Shown here piece after piece: positions 1 through 6,599 of a stretch of 10,040 bases of DNA (the first letter of the stretch is position 1; every line of letters starts with the position of its first letter). The stretch spans positions 1 through 10,040 of the forward strand of contig RFNI01000179.1 in NCBI GenBank assembly GCA_009927245.1. Reading direction: 5' to 3'. Origin of the DNA: Actinomycetota bacterium (GTDB taxonomy: Bacteria > Actinomycetota > Actinomycetes > Actinomycetales > Microbacteriaceae). The position numbers and the translations under genes were made by a program. The notes beneath the pieces are model-generated. The model ran no database searches and had not been told where the DNA came from. It saw only the letters and a list, made by a program, of their open reading frames with translations.

Positions 1-300
1 CTATCAACTGCTCTAACCAGAGTTGCAACAGCAAGACTTGAAGCAGAGACCCTTGAGGTCGGGGCAAGGTCCATTAACAAGCAGGCAATTGATGAAGCTC
101 GAGAGAAGGCAGAGGCAATCATCTCTGCTGCTGAGATTGAAGCTAGATCCGTTCTAGCCGATGCTCAAACTAAAGTTGCTGAACGCCTGCATACACTTGA
201 TACTGAAGAGAGAAAGCTTGCTTTGGAAAAAGAAAGTATTCTCACTTATCTAAACAACTTGAAACAAGTTATAGATCAGATAAATAAAGACATAGCTTAG
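1..300 (+). CDS. C-terminal end of a coiled-coil protein (partial)
   Basis: The frame is open from the first base to a TAG at 298-300 and gives the last 99 residues of a protein whose start lies outside the window. The fragment is rich in Ala, Glu, Lys and Arg, with stretches such as DEAREKAEAI and SAAEIEARSVLADAQ. These have the heptad-like spacing of a long alpha-helical coiled coil. No membrane segment, cysteine or catalytic motif is visible. The stop overlaps the ribosome binding site (AGGAG, 299-303) of the next gene, so the two are almost certainly co-transcribed. The composition resembles the tails of DivIVA/Wag31-like or other actinobacterial coiled-coil proteins, but the fragment has no diagnostic domain. 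I do not assign a function. Confidence 0.75.
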   Translation, partial: LSTALTRVATARLEAETLEVGARSINKQAIDEAREKAEAIISAAEIEARSVLADAQTKVAERLHTLDTEERKLALEKESILTYLNNLKQVIDQINKDIA

Positions 301-309
301 GAGCGGGGA

Positions 310-1371
310 ATGTCAGCACCAACCAACTTTAGAATTCAACATGCATTTCAGTTTGGTTTGTTAGGTGGACTGGGTGTGCTGACTGCCATTGCGCTAGGCA
401 ACGCGGCAATCTCCCTTGCAGGAATCATTACTTCAATCATCACTGCACTATTTATTACCTTAGGTCTTGAACCACTTATCCAGGTTCTTCAAAAGAGAGT
501 CAAGAAGCGTTCATACGCAATCACCATTGTTGTTCTTGGTCTCCTCGCCCTAATCACTACCGTGATTTTGGTTATATTGCCTCCACTGATCACTCAAACC
601 AGTTCCTTCATTGTCCAGCTTCCACAATTACTTCGTGACTTCCTATCTCTACCTTGGGTGCAGAGTGCAGATGCAAACCTAGGTGGAACAATCAGCTCGG
701 CACTGAATTCAACAACTGAGTATTTAGTTGACAGCAAGAACTGGCCTAACCTTCTTGGCGGTGTTGTTCAAGTTGGTATTACTCTCTTCAACGGAGTAAT
801 CGGTGCTCTTACCGTATTCATCTTGACTCTGTATTTCATGGCAGCACTACCAAGCATCAAGCGTGTGAGCATCAACCTAGTTGCTAAGAGCAAGAGAACT
901 CGAGTCGCAGGTCTAGTTGACCAGGTTATTTCATCTATTGGTAAGTATGTGATGGGTCAGGTAGTTATCGCATCCATTAACGCCTCTGTCGTGTTCACAA
1001 CCATGCTCATCGCAGGAGTTGAGTTTGCTGTTGTTCTAGCCTTCGTTGACTTCCTGCTGGTCCTAATCCCAATCGTGGGTGCAATGGCCGGTTGGACTCT
1101 GGTAGTTCTAGTCACACTAGCTAGCTCTTCAGTTCAGACAGCCGTCATTGTTGCTATCTTCCTAGCCGTATACCTCCAGGTCGAGGCATACATTATTGGC
1201 CCAAAGATCATGACTAAGACAGTCAACGTGCCGGGTTCTTTGATTGTGGTGGCTGCCTTAGCTGGTGGTTCCCTGGCTGGAGTTCTAGGTTCACTACTTG
1301 CTATTCCAGTTGCTGCGGCACTGTTGCTGATTATGCGTGAGGTCTGGATTCCTCACCAGGAGCTCAAGTAG
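310..1371 (+). CDS. AI-2E family transporter (PerM/TqsA-like membrane protein)
   Basis: The 353-residue protein is very hydrophobic. Membrane segments lie at about 13-30, 33-55, 68-95, 149-180, 213-235, 237-265, 272-292 and 305-343. A soluble stretch at about 96-148 follows the third segment, which is the usual layout of this family. Family hallmarks include the DFLLVLIPIVGAMAG stretch at 247-261, YLQVEAYIIGPKIM at 288-301, and the Gly/Pro-rich end GGSLAGVLGSLLAIPVAA. Members include TqsA, an exporter of the autoinducer AI-2, and others implicated in Na+/H+ or small-molecule export, so the substrate cannot be told here. The ATG at 310 is well supported by AGGAG six bases upstream. It follows the coiled-coil gene by nine bases. 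Its stop lies three bases from the end of the convergent hydrolase gene, and I see no terminator hairpin between them. Confidence 0.9.
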   Translation: MSAPTNFRIQHAFQFGLLGGLGVLTAIALGNAAISLAGIITSIITALFITLGLEPLIQVLQKRVKKRSYAITIVVLGLLALITTVILVILPPLITQTSSFIVQLPQLLRDFLSLPWVQSADANLGGTISSALNSTTEYLVDSKNWPNLLGGVVQVGITLFNGVIGALTVFILTLYFMAALPSIKRVSINLVAKSKRTRVAGLVDQVISSIGKYVMGQVVIASINASVVFTTMLIAGVEFAVVLAFVDFLLVLIPIVGAMAGWTLVVLVTLASSSVQTAVIVAIFLAVYLQVEAYIIGPKIMTKTVNVPGSLIVVAALAGGSLAGVLGSLLAIPVAAALLLIMREVWIPHQELK

Positions 1372-1374
1372 TTT

Positions 1375-2094
1375 CTAGAGGGCAATGAAAGCTGGTAGCG
1401 GATAAGCTGCCGGATTGACGATTCTAGTTATTTCATCTAGCACTCGCTTCGTTGCATTTTCCCCTACCCAGAGATGTTTAGCATCAGCTACATTTACCAG
1501 TTCAATCTCGTCGATGATACTGAACCTAACCGCAGCTTCATGAGGCTTTAGATAGTCATCGTGTTCCGGAATAAGTGCAACGAGTTTCTTATCAACAGTG
1601 TTCCAACGATCTAGTTCTTCATCCGATGTTCTGTGTAATGGGGGTGAGAGCAAGATTGCTCCAAGCACTTCATGATCAGGCCCATACTTCAAAGCCAGTT
1701 CAGTTCCAAAAGACCAACCAACTAGCCATGGGTTAGGTAGTCCCGCCTCAGTTACAAACTTCACTGCAGCACGAACGTCAAAAGCTTCTGCTCGACCGCC
1801 ATCAAACTCACCTTCACTTGTTCCATGCGGTGAGCTAGTTCCTCTGGTGTTGAATCTAAGAACTGCAAGATCTGCTAGTTGAGGTAGTCGGTTAGCAGCC
1901 TTACGGTAGATGTGTGAATCCATAAACCCACCTGCTGTTGGTAGTGGGTGCAAAGTGATCAGTGTTGCTACCGGAGCTTTATCTTTAGGCAGAGCAAGTT
2001 CTGCAATTAGCTTTAGGCCATCTTCGGTATGTAGCTGGAAGAGTTCCCTCTTACTTGGTAGTTCAACAGAAGAGCGAATGTCTATGTGGCTCAA
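1375..2094 (-). CDS. alpha/beta hydrolase (small serine hydrolase)
   Basis: This is a 239-residue soluble protein with the alpha/beta-hydrolase fold. TLITLHPLP at 44-52 is the oxyanion-loop strand, FNTRGTSSPHG at 81-91 is typical of the dienelactone-hydrolase-like group, and GWSFG at 126-130 is the nucleophile elbow with Ser128. EHDDY at 177-181 carries the likely acid and KHLWVG at 206-211 carries the catalytic His207. The frame is open further upstream to 2223, but that part runs across the preceding gene in another frame. I choose the TTG at 2094-2092. It overlaps the TGA of the preceding gene (2093-2091) as TTGA and has AAGGAAG six bases upstream. Such overlap suggests translational coupling. 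The substrate is unknown; carboxylesters or related small molecules are likely. Confidence 0.85.
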   Translation of the reverse strand: MSHIDIRSSVELPSKRELFQLHTEDGLKLIAELALPKDKAPVATLITLHPLPTAGGFMDSHIYRKAANRLPQLADLAVLRFNTRGTSSPHGTSEGEFDGGRAEAFDVRAAVKFVTEAGLPNPWLVGWSFGTELALKYGPDHEVLGAILLSPPLHRTSDEELDRWNTVDKKLVALIPEHDDYLKPHEAAVRFSIIDEIELVNVADAKHLWVGENATKRVLDEITRIVNPAAYPLPAFIAL

Positions 2095-2390
2095 AGCAGT
2101 CTTCCTTGATACTTCTGCCAGCAAACATTGTGGAAGTGTCGTCTCGTTGAAACATCTAGCGCACTTTCCCAAACAACTACGTGTGAGATACCTGGACCGA
2201 AGGTGATATGACAACCTGGACATTTCCAGATTTTGTCACCATCTGCCGTCTTACCTGAAGTTGTCTGAACAGAAAACTCAATTCCGTTTTTGAAGACAGT
2301 CTTCTTGATGCCGTCTCTGAGCCTTGCGATATCCATCGGCTCTTCGTCATCACCGCGACTGAAACCTTTGGGTTTATTGTTCCTACCCAT
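2091..2390 (-). CDS. small zinc-ribbon-like conserved actinobacterial protein
   Basis: This 99-residue protein has a basic, disordered start (MGRNNKPKGFSRGDDEEP). The C-terminal part carries a CPGC at 57-60 and an HFHNVC at 85-90. Together Cys57, Cys60, His85 or His87, and Cys90 form a plausible zinc-binding set. From memory, actinobacteria commonly have a small protein with this layout: CPGC, then GxxHVVxW, then RRHxHxxCW near the end. It is often labelled loosely as an ATP/GTP-binding protein, but no nucleotide-binding motif is visible here. It often sits beside an alpha/beta hydrolase, as in this window. The ATG at 2390 lies two bases after the stop of the transglycosylase gene. I see no good ribosome binding site, so translation may depend on coupling. 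The function is unknown. Confidence 0.8.
   Translation of the reverse strand: MGRNNKPKGFSRGDDEEPMDIARLRDGIKKTVFKNGIEFSVQTTSGKTADGDKIWKCPGCHITFGPGISHVVVWESALDVSTRRHFHNVCWQKYQGRLL
2101..2107 (-). promoter_or_regulatory. ribosome binding site fixing the TTG start of the hydrolase
   Basis: AAGGAAG lies on the - strand six bases before the TTG at 2094, inside the last codons of the upstream small-protein gene. It is the reason for choosing the 239-residue form over a longer in-frame version. Confidence 0.6.
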
Positions 2391-2392
2391 TA

Positions 2393-3043
2393 CTAGTACC
2401 AGTTGAACTTGTTTGAGTGTGCGAAGGCACCGCAGGGAGATTGGTAACGGTTCTTGATATAGTTCACACCCCAGCGAATTTGAGTCTCTGGGTTGGTTTT
2501 CCAGTCTGCACCCATTGATGCCATCTTTGCACCAGGCAGCGCCTGCGGGATTCCATAAGCACCAGAGGATGAGTTATAGGCGTTCACTCTCCAATTGGAT
2601 TCCCTGTTCCAAAGAGCTACTAAACAGGAGTACTGATCACCACCCCAGCCACTTTTAGCTAGCAGGTCGTAGGCAAATTGCTGGACGGTTCCAATCGGTG
2701 GCGTCTCCGCGTTAGCGATGTGGACAGCCTCATCACCGGTAACAATCTCCCAGCCACCTCGTGCATAGCTGATGGTTTGAGTTGTGGTGTATTGGAAGAA
2801 CTGAGCCTCTTCGTCAGAGGATTCAAAATACGCGTAAGCGTTAGAACCTGATCCACCGTAGGGGTCCACTACTGTGACCAAGACATAGCTTCCAGCAAAG
2901 GCAAAAGCTAAGAGGGTCATCACAAAGTTACGAAGTCTCTTACCTAGATCCAGGTGAAGGATCTTGCCGAAACGGGTATTACCGAGAAGTTTCTGTGCGA
3001 GGCGTTGGCGAAGCGGAGGACGAACTAGTTCGTATCTACCCAT
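2393..3043 (-). CDS. membrane-anchored lytic transglycosylase (SLT-like domain)
   Basis: The 216-residue protein has a basic cytoplasmic start (1-38), one membrane segment or uncleaved signal at about 39-59 (NFVMTLLAFAFAGSYVLVTVV), a linker, and a C-terminal lysozyme-like domain at about 118-216. The latter shows ALWNRESNWRVNAYN at 143-157, with Glu148 as the expected catalytic acid, followed by SGAYGIPQA at 160-168 and the conserved end at 184-216. This matches the lytic transglycosylase domains common in actinobacterial secreted proteins, which cut the glycan strands of peptidoglycan. Cys140 and Cys204 flank the active-site region and could form a disulfide outside the cell. The start is an ATG with GGTGA a few bases upstream. 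It lies 66 bases downstream of the HNH nuclease gene and two bases upstream of the small-protein gene. Confidence 0.85.
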   Translation of the reverse strand: MGRYELVRPPLRQRLAQKLLGNTRFGKILHLDLGKRLRNFVMTLLAFAFAGSYVLVTVVDPYGGSGSNAYAYFESSDEEAQFFQYTTTQTISYARGGWEIVTGDEAVHIANAETPPIGTVQQFAYDLLAKSGWGGDQYSCLVALWNRESNWRVNAYNSSSGAYGIPQALPGAKMASMGADWKTNPETQIRWGVNYIKNRYQSPCGAFAHSNKFNWY

Positions 3044-3084
3044 TGCTTCACCGCCTTCAAGACCAACCTCAAGTTTACCTTAGA

Positions 3085-3109
3085 CCCCGTTTTTCAGGGG
3101 TTTTCGGGG
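3085..3109. other. short inverted repeat with two alternative pairings
   Basis: Between the nuclease and transglycosylase genes, CCCC at 3085-3088 can pair with GGGG at 3097-3100, or CCCCG at 3085-3089 can pair with CGGGG at 3105-3109. The stems are only four or five pairs. On the - strand no T run follows, so it is a poor terminator for the nuclease transcript. On the + strand TTTT follows the inner stem, but no + strand gene lies upstream. It may slow or protect the transcript. The call is weak. Confidence 0.3.
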
Positions 3110-3766
3110 CTAACCCTTAGGAATTACTTGGTTTGGGCAGGTCTTGAGGACTCTAACCATGCTGGCTCGCTCAGCGCTTGTTACCCAGAGGTTGTATTTG
3201 TATTTCACAGCTATCTGTCTAGCCACGTAAGGGCACCAGTAAGCCCTTCTAGGCGGTAACCAGGAGGCAGCATCACTATCGCTCTTCTGCTGGTTGGTAG
3301 GACCATCAACTGCCAGTAGGTTCAGTGGGTCGTTGTAGAAGGAGTATCTTTTTGAGCTGGATAGCTTCTGAGCACCCTTTTGCCAAGCGTCGCTGACAGC
3401 AACAACGTGGTCAATCTGAACTTCAGAGGATGTTCCAACTCCCCTAACAAAGTTGATGACCTGACCGGTGTATGGGTCGTTTAGGGTACCTGTCCCAACA
3501 GTGCAGCGAGGTGAAGATCTGAAGGTGATGTTCGTTAAGTCTCTTTTGAGAATATAGTTTCTAGCATCACATTCTCCAATGTCTCCCCAGCCATCACTGA
3601 AGAGATCTCTGTCGTAACCTGTCTGTGGAGCTCTACCCTTGGTAGCTAACTTGGCAAGAATCTGAGTTGCTTTAGGAACTGTTGCAGCATCCGAAGGTTC
3701 AAATGGGCCTACAAGTGCGGTCAGCAGAACTGAAACAAATAAAGCTTTAGCTATTTGCTTTCTCAA
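3110..3766 (-). CDS. secreted HNH endonuclease family protein (DUF1524-like)
   Basis: With the TTG start at 3766 the protein has 218 residues. It begins with a signal peptide: basic MRKQIAK, a hydrophobic core ALFVSVLLTALVG, and a likely cut near Ala27/Ala28 in PSDAATV. The mature part carries the DUF1524/HNH block. GYDRDLF is at 50-56, IDHVVAVSDAWQKGA at 118-132 holds the central Asp-His, and FYNDPLNLLAVDGPTNQQKSDSDAA at 143-167 holds the Asn and Lys residues of the HNH core. WLPP at 169-172 follows. Cys66, Cys88, Cys178 and Cys210 could form disulfides. This predicts an exported, metal-dependent DNA- or RNA-cutting enzyme, probably for nutrient scavenging. An in-frame ATG at 3859 would give 249 residues but would run 113 bases into the DivIVA gene and bury the signal peptide. 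The TTG overlaps that gene by only 20 bases and has GAGGG nine bases upstream. Confidence 0.85.
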   Translation of the reverse strand: MRKQIAKALFVSVLLTALVGPFEPSDAATVPKATQILAKLATKGRAPQTGYDRDLFSDGWGDIGECDARNYILKRDLTNITFRSSPRCTVGTGTLNDPYTGQVINFVRGVGTSSEVQIDHVVAVSDAWQKGAQKLSSSKRYSFYNDPLNLLAVDGPTNQQKSDSDAASWLPPRRAYWCPYVARQIAVKYKYNLWVTSAERASMVRVLKTCPNQVIPKG

Positions 3767-4313
3767 GGATGCTTTCCCTCTGTAAGACTTCAACAACCTT
3801 CTCAATGAAGGCGTCAACTTGGTATTCGGCATAGCCTCCCCTTTGGGTCTTGAATGCAATAAGTCTTACCTGTTTCACTGTTAATTCTGTGTCATTAGCT
3901 AGGTGCGTTGCAACAAGGGAACAGAACTTATCTACCTGTCTACGGTTATAGCCTCGGTAAGGGAACCCGCGACGTTTAAACTTCCTTCGCCTCCGGTTAG
4001 CCAATCGGTTCAGCAACAGCTCTTTACCTTCAGCAAAAAGCACATTGAACTCCTCTAAGCCAACTACTCTGATGCTTTGCTCAAGCTCACGAGCTGCAAA
4101 TACATCTTCAAGTTTCTCCATGGCAGCATCAACTGCTGAGATGCTGTATCCGTCTTTTACCAGTTTGAATCGGACAGATCTGATTGACTCGGCAGAAAGA
4201 ATGGTGCTCTCAGGGTTGGTGAACTGCTGTCTGGCGTATACTAAAAACTCATTGACCTGTGTCAGGTCGTAACCGCGCTTGCGCTTACCAGCTCTACTGA
4301 ATTCGTAACTCAC
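3747..4313 (-). CDS. tandem DivIVA-domain protein
   Basis: The 188-residue, basic, soluble protein has four copies of a GY-x4-V-D/N motif: RGYDLTQVNEF (13-23), DGYSISAVDAA (54-64), RGYNRRQVDKF (120-130) and GGYAEYQVDAF (159-169). These pair into two DivIVA-like domains, at about 8-80 and 115-180. A strongly basic linker (NRRRRKFKRRGF, 106-117) joins them. DivIVA domains in actinobacteria sense curved membrane and steer growth and division, but this short two-domain form lacks the long coiled coil of Wag31. From memory, the arrangement is conserved just downstream of cdsA in Microbacteriaceae, where it has no assigned role. The start is a GTG at 4313, 21 bases after the cdsA stop, with only a weak AGAGA upstream. 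The 3' end overlaps the nuclease gene by 20 bases. Confidence 0.85.
   Translation of the reverse strand: MSYEFSRAGKRKRGYDLTQVNEFLVYARQQFTNPESTILSAESIRSVRFKLVKDGYSISAVDAAMEKLEDVFAARELEQSIRVVGLEEFNVLFAEGKELLLNRLANRRRRKFKRRGFPYRGYNRRQVDKFCSLVATHLANDTELTVKQVRLIAFKTQRGGYAEYQVDAFIEKVVEVLQRESILEKANS
3776..3780 (-). promoter_or_regulatory. ribosome binding site fixing the TTG start of the nuclease
   Basis: GAGGG on the - strand, nine bases before the TTG at 3766, lies inside the end of the DivIVA-domain gene. The residues that follow the TTG form a textbook signal peptide, which supports this start. Confidence 0.5.
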
Positions 4314-4334
4314 GTCTCTATTGTCGCAGTCTAT

Positions 4335-5205
4335 TTAGAAGAGTCGGCTCGCAAGCATCATCAAGAGATACCCACTTAGCGCTGATGGCAACATGGAGTC
4401 AAGGCGGTCCATCACTCCACCGTGACCTGGAATCCAAGAAGACATGTCCTTGACCCCGAGATCACGCTTGATTAGCGATTCAGCAAAATCGCCTAGAACA
4501 GCAGATAGCAGAACAACTCCTGCAATTAGAGCACCAAACCACCAAGGTAGTTCAAGTAACCAAACTGTGAGTCCAATTGCAGATGCCAATGCGAACAGCA
4601 CTGAAACTCCAAAGCCTTCCCAAGACTTCTTAGGGCTGACCTTAGGAAGCATTGGGTGCTTACCCAGCTTTCTACCAAACAGGTAAGCACTGCTGTCAAT
4701 AAGGATCACGCTGACCACGACTGTGATGATCCAAAACTTACCGTCAACGACCTCATCGTGAGCTGGCTCACGAATCAACAGAGCAGCGAAGCTCATGGTC
4801 AATGGAAGGTAGATGACCACAAAAGCTGCAGCACTGAAGTCTCGAATGATTTCAGAAAAAGATCTCTTGAAAGATGCGTGGCTGAGAACTAGTTGAACTC
4901 CACGCCAGAGCATCAGTGCAGCAACAATAGCTAGCACTCCTAGCCACTGCCAGAGTTCTCCACCGATGTATGCAAGTGGCATCACTAGTGCCGATCCAGC
5001 AGTTACCGGGATTCTAGGAACGTACCAGTTCTTTTGTCTTAGAGCGGTTGAGAGTTCCCAGGCTCCTGCAGCACAGGCAAGAGCAATGAGCAACAAACAG
5101 TTCTTTGATAAAGAGCACTGAACCCAGAAACGTAAAGCCAAGAATCAACCCAAAGATTACAGATTGGGAGAGACTCCTGGAGGTTTTGGTTTCAGCGGTA
5201 CTCAA
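4335..5205 (-). CDS. cdsA: phosphatidate cytidylyltransferase (CDP-diacylglycerol synthase), one frameshift
   Basis: The enzyme joins CTP and phosphatidic acid to make CDP-diacylglycerol for membrane phospholipids. It is an integral membrane protein. The C-terminal signature is complete: SLIKRDLGVKD followed by IPGHGGVMDRLDS, near the end. DSSAYLFGRKLGKH and SPKKSWEG are also typical. Eight or so hydrophobic segments are visible. The gene starts with a TTG at 5205, one base after the frr stop, with AGAGG six bases upstream. The first part (MSTAETKTSRSL to about VLFIKELFV) and the rest (about LIALACAAGAWEL onward) are in different frames. The switch lies at about 5083-5098 and is equivalent to one extra base or two missing ones. 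Restored length is about 289 residues, normal for actinobacteria. The break is probably a sequence error. Confidence 0.9.
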
Positions 5206-5206
5206 A

Positions 5207-5767
5207 CTAAACCTCTAGAAGTTCAGTCTCTTTACGCTTTAGAGCTTCATCAATAGCGTCAACGTGAGATTTAGTAACAGCTTCAAGTTCTTTTTCAGCA
5301 CGAGCTAGATCATCATCACCAGCAAGGCCGTCTTTCTTGAGAGCATCAAGATCGTCCTTAGCCTTGCGTCTAATGTTTCTAACTGCGACTCTGTGATCTT
5401 CAGCTTTAGTCTTCACGATCTTTACGTAGTCTTTGCGGCGCTCTTCAGTTAGCTCTGGAAGGCTGACACGAACTAGGTTTCCATCGTTAGTGGGGTTAGC
5501 ACCAAGGTTAGGCATATCTCTAATTGCCTTTTCAATTGCAGCAAGTGCACCCTTGTCGTAAGGAGTCACAACGATTGTTCTAGCCTCAGGGTTAGCAATA
5601 GCGCCTAGAGATGAAAGAGCAGTTGGTGTGCCGTAGTAATCGATCATTAGTCTCTGGAACATTGCAGGGTTAGCTCTACCTGATCTAATCGTGGCAAAGT
5701 CTTCCTTAGCTGACTCAACAGCCTTGTTCATCTTGTCTCCAGCTGTTGCCAGAATATCTGAAATCAT
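5207..5767 (-). CDS. frr: ribosome recycling factor
   Basis: This 186-residue protein, the normal length, together with EF-G splits the terminated ribosome from mRNA. Recognisable blocks are AKEDFATIRSGRANPAMFQ at 20-38, YYGTPTALSSLGAIANPEAR at 44-63, the VTPYDKGALAAIEKAI block at 67-82, and a long charged C-terminal helix with EERRKDYVKIVKTKAEDHR at 112-130. The frame is intact. The ATG at 5767 has a strong AAGGAG at 5774-5779 upstream. It lies 23 bases after the pyrH stop and one base before the cdsA start. The order pyrH-frr-cdsA is standard in actinobacteria. Confidence 0.97.
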   Translation of the reverse strand: MISDILATAGDKMNKAVESAKEDFATIRSGRANPAMFQRLMIDYYGTPTALSSLGAIANPEARTIVVTPYDKGALAAIEKAIRDMPNLGANPTNDGNLVRVSLPELTEERRKDYVKIVKTKAEDHRVAVRNIRRKAKDDLDALKKDGLAGDDDLARAEKELEAVTKSHVDAIDEALKRKETELLEV

Positions 5768-5790
5768 TTCCTTCTCCTTGTTCTAAAAAC

Positions 5791-6500
5791 TTACGAGCTT
5801 ACGCGAGTTCCAAGCTTCTTACCCAGTAGGGCCTTGGTGATGTTACCCTCAGGCTGCATACCGAAAACCACCATCGGAATGTTGTTGTCCATGCAAAGGC
5901 TAAACGCAGTTGAGTCAACAACCTTTAGACCCTGCACAAGAGCTTCCTGGTAGGTCAAAGCTTCAAGCTTCTTAGCCTTTGGATCCTTCTTCGGATCTGC
6001 TGAGTAAACTCCGTCAACACCGTTTTTTGCAACCAGAACTTCTTCAGCGTGAATCTCAAGTGCTCTTTGAGCAGCAACAGTGTCAGTTGAAAAATAAGGA
6101 AGACCTGCACCAGCACCAAAAATTACTACTCGACCCTTTTGCATGTGTCTGATGGCACGAAGAGGAATGTATGGCTCAGTGACCTGTGCCATTGAGATTG
6201 CTGACTGAACACGAGTGTCACAACCTGCTTGTTCTAGGAAGTCTTGAAGGGCTAGAGCATTCATGACGGTACCCAACATACCCATGTAGTCGGCACGGGC
6301 ACGATCCATACCGCGCTGAGAAGCTCTGCACCTCTAAAGAAGTTACCGCCACCGACCACTACAGCAATTTCAACCTTCTTGGCTGCTTCTGCGATCTCTT
6401 TAGCAATACCTGAAACGATGTCCGGGTTGACACCTAGATTGCCACCACCAAAAGCTTCACCAGATAGTTTCAGTAAGACACGACGTGGGGTTGATGGCAT
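5791..6500 (-). CDS. pyrH: UMP kinase, one frameshift
   Basis: UMP kinase phosphorylates UMP to UDP in pyrimidine nucleotide synthesis, acting as a hexamer of the amino-acid-kinase fold. Visible blocks are VLLKLSGEAFGG, VVVGGGNFFRGAEL, GMDRARADYMGMLGTVMNA, IFGAGAGLPYFSTDTVAAQ and NGVDGVYSADPKKDP. After FFRGAEL the frame changes at about 6319-6323. One missing base (GAGCT-TCTCAG) restores the expected SQRGMDR, giving about 236 residues, the usual size. I choose the ATG at 6500, with GAGGG six bases upstream. An in-frame TTG at 6515 would place that site inside the gene. Because a terminator lies between tsf and this gene, pyrH probably has its own promoter. The missing base is most likely a sequence error. 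Confidence 0.93.
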
Positions 6501-6506
6501 GGCTAT

Positions 6507-6512
6507 CCCTCT
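6507..6512 (-). promoter_or_regulatory. ribosome binding site fixing the ATG start of pyrH
   Basis: AGAGGG on the - strand lies six bases before the ATG at 6500 and overlaps the alternative TTG at 6515. It therefore decides for the ATG. Confidence 0.6.
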
Positions 6513-6533
6513 CAAAGACTTTGGTTCTCTCCT

Positions 6534-6539
6534 AGTTTA
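6534..6539 (-). promoter_or_regulatory. possible -10 element for the pyrH operon
   Basis: TAAACT on the - strand fits the TANNNT form of a housekeeping -10 box and sits 34 bases before the pyrH ATG, just after the tsf terminator. No clear -35 hexamer is found 16-18 bases further up, where the sequence is the terminator's T run. A promoter is expected here because of the terminator, but this particular box is only a guess. Confidence 0.25.
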
Positions 6540-6550
6540 GGCTCGGTAAG

Positions 6551-6578
6551 TAAAAAGGCTCGGTCTTTCGACCGAGCC
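6551..6578 (-). terminator. intrinsic terminator after rpsB-tsf
   Basis: On the - strand GGCTCGGTC (6578-6570) pairs perfectly with GACCGAGCC (6565-6557) around a GAAA tetraloop and is followed at once by TTTTTA. This is a textbook Rho-independent terminator, 21 bases after the tsf stop. It separates the rpsB-tsf unit from pyrH. Confidence 0.93.
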
Positions 6579-6599
6579 AATTCACTTTAAAGCTTTTAG

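Noticed and set aside
2095..2223. An N-terminal extension of the hydrolase from an upstream ATG
   Set aside because: It runs through the small CPGC-protein gene in another frame, its residues are unlike any hydrolase start, and the TTG at 2094 has a well placed ribosome binding site.
4444..4892. Two + strand open frames opposite cdsA
   Set aside because: They are the reverse strand of conserved cdsA codons, with low-complexity Ser/Thr-rich products and no start signals.
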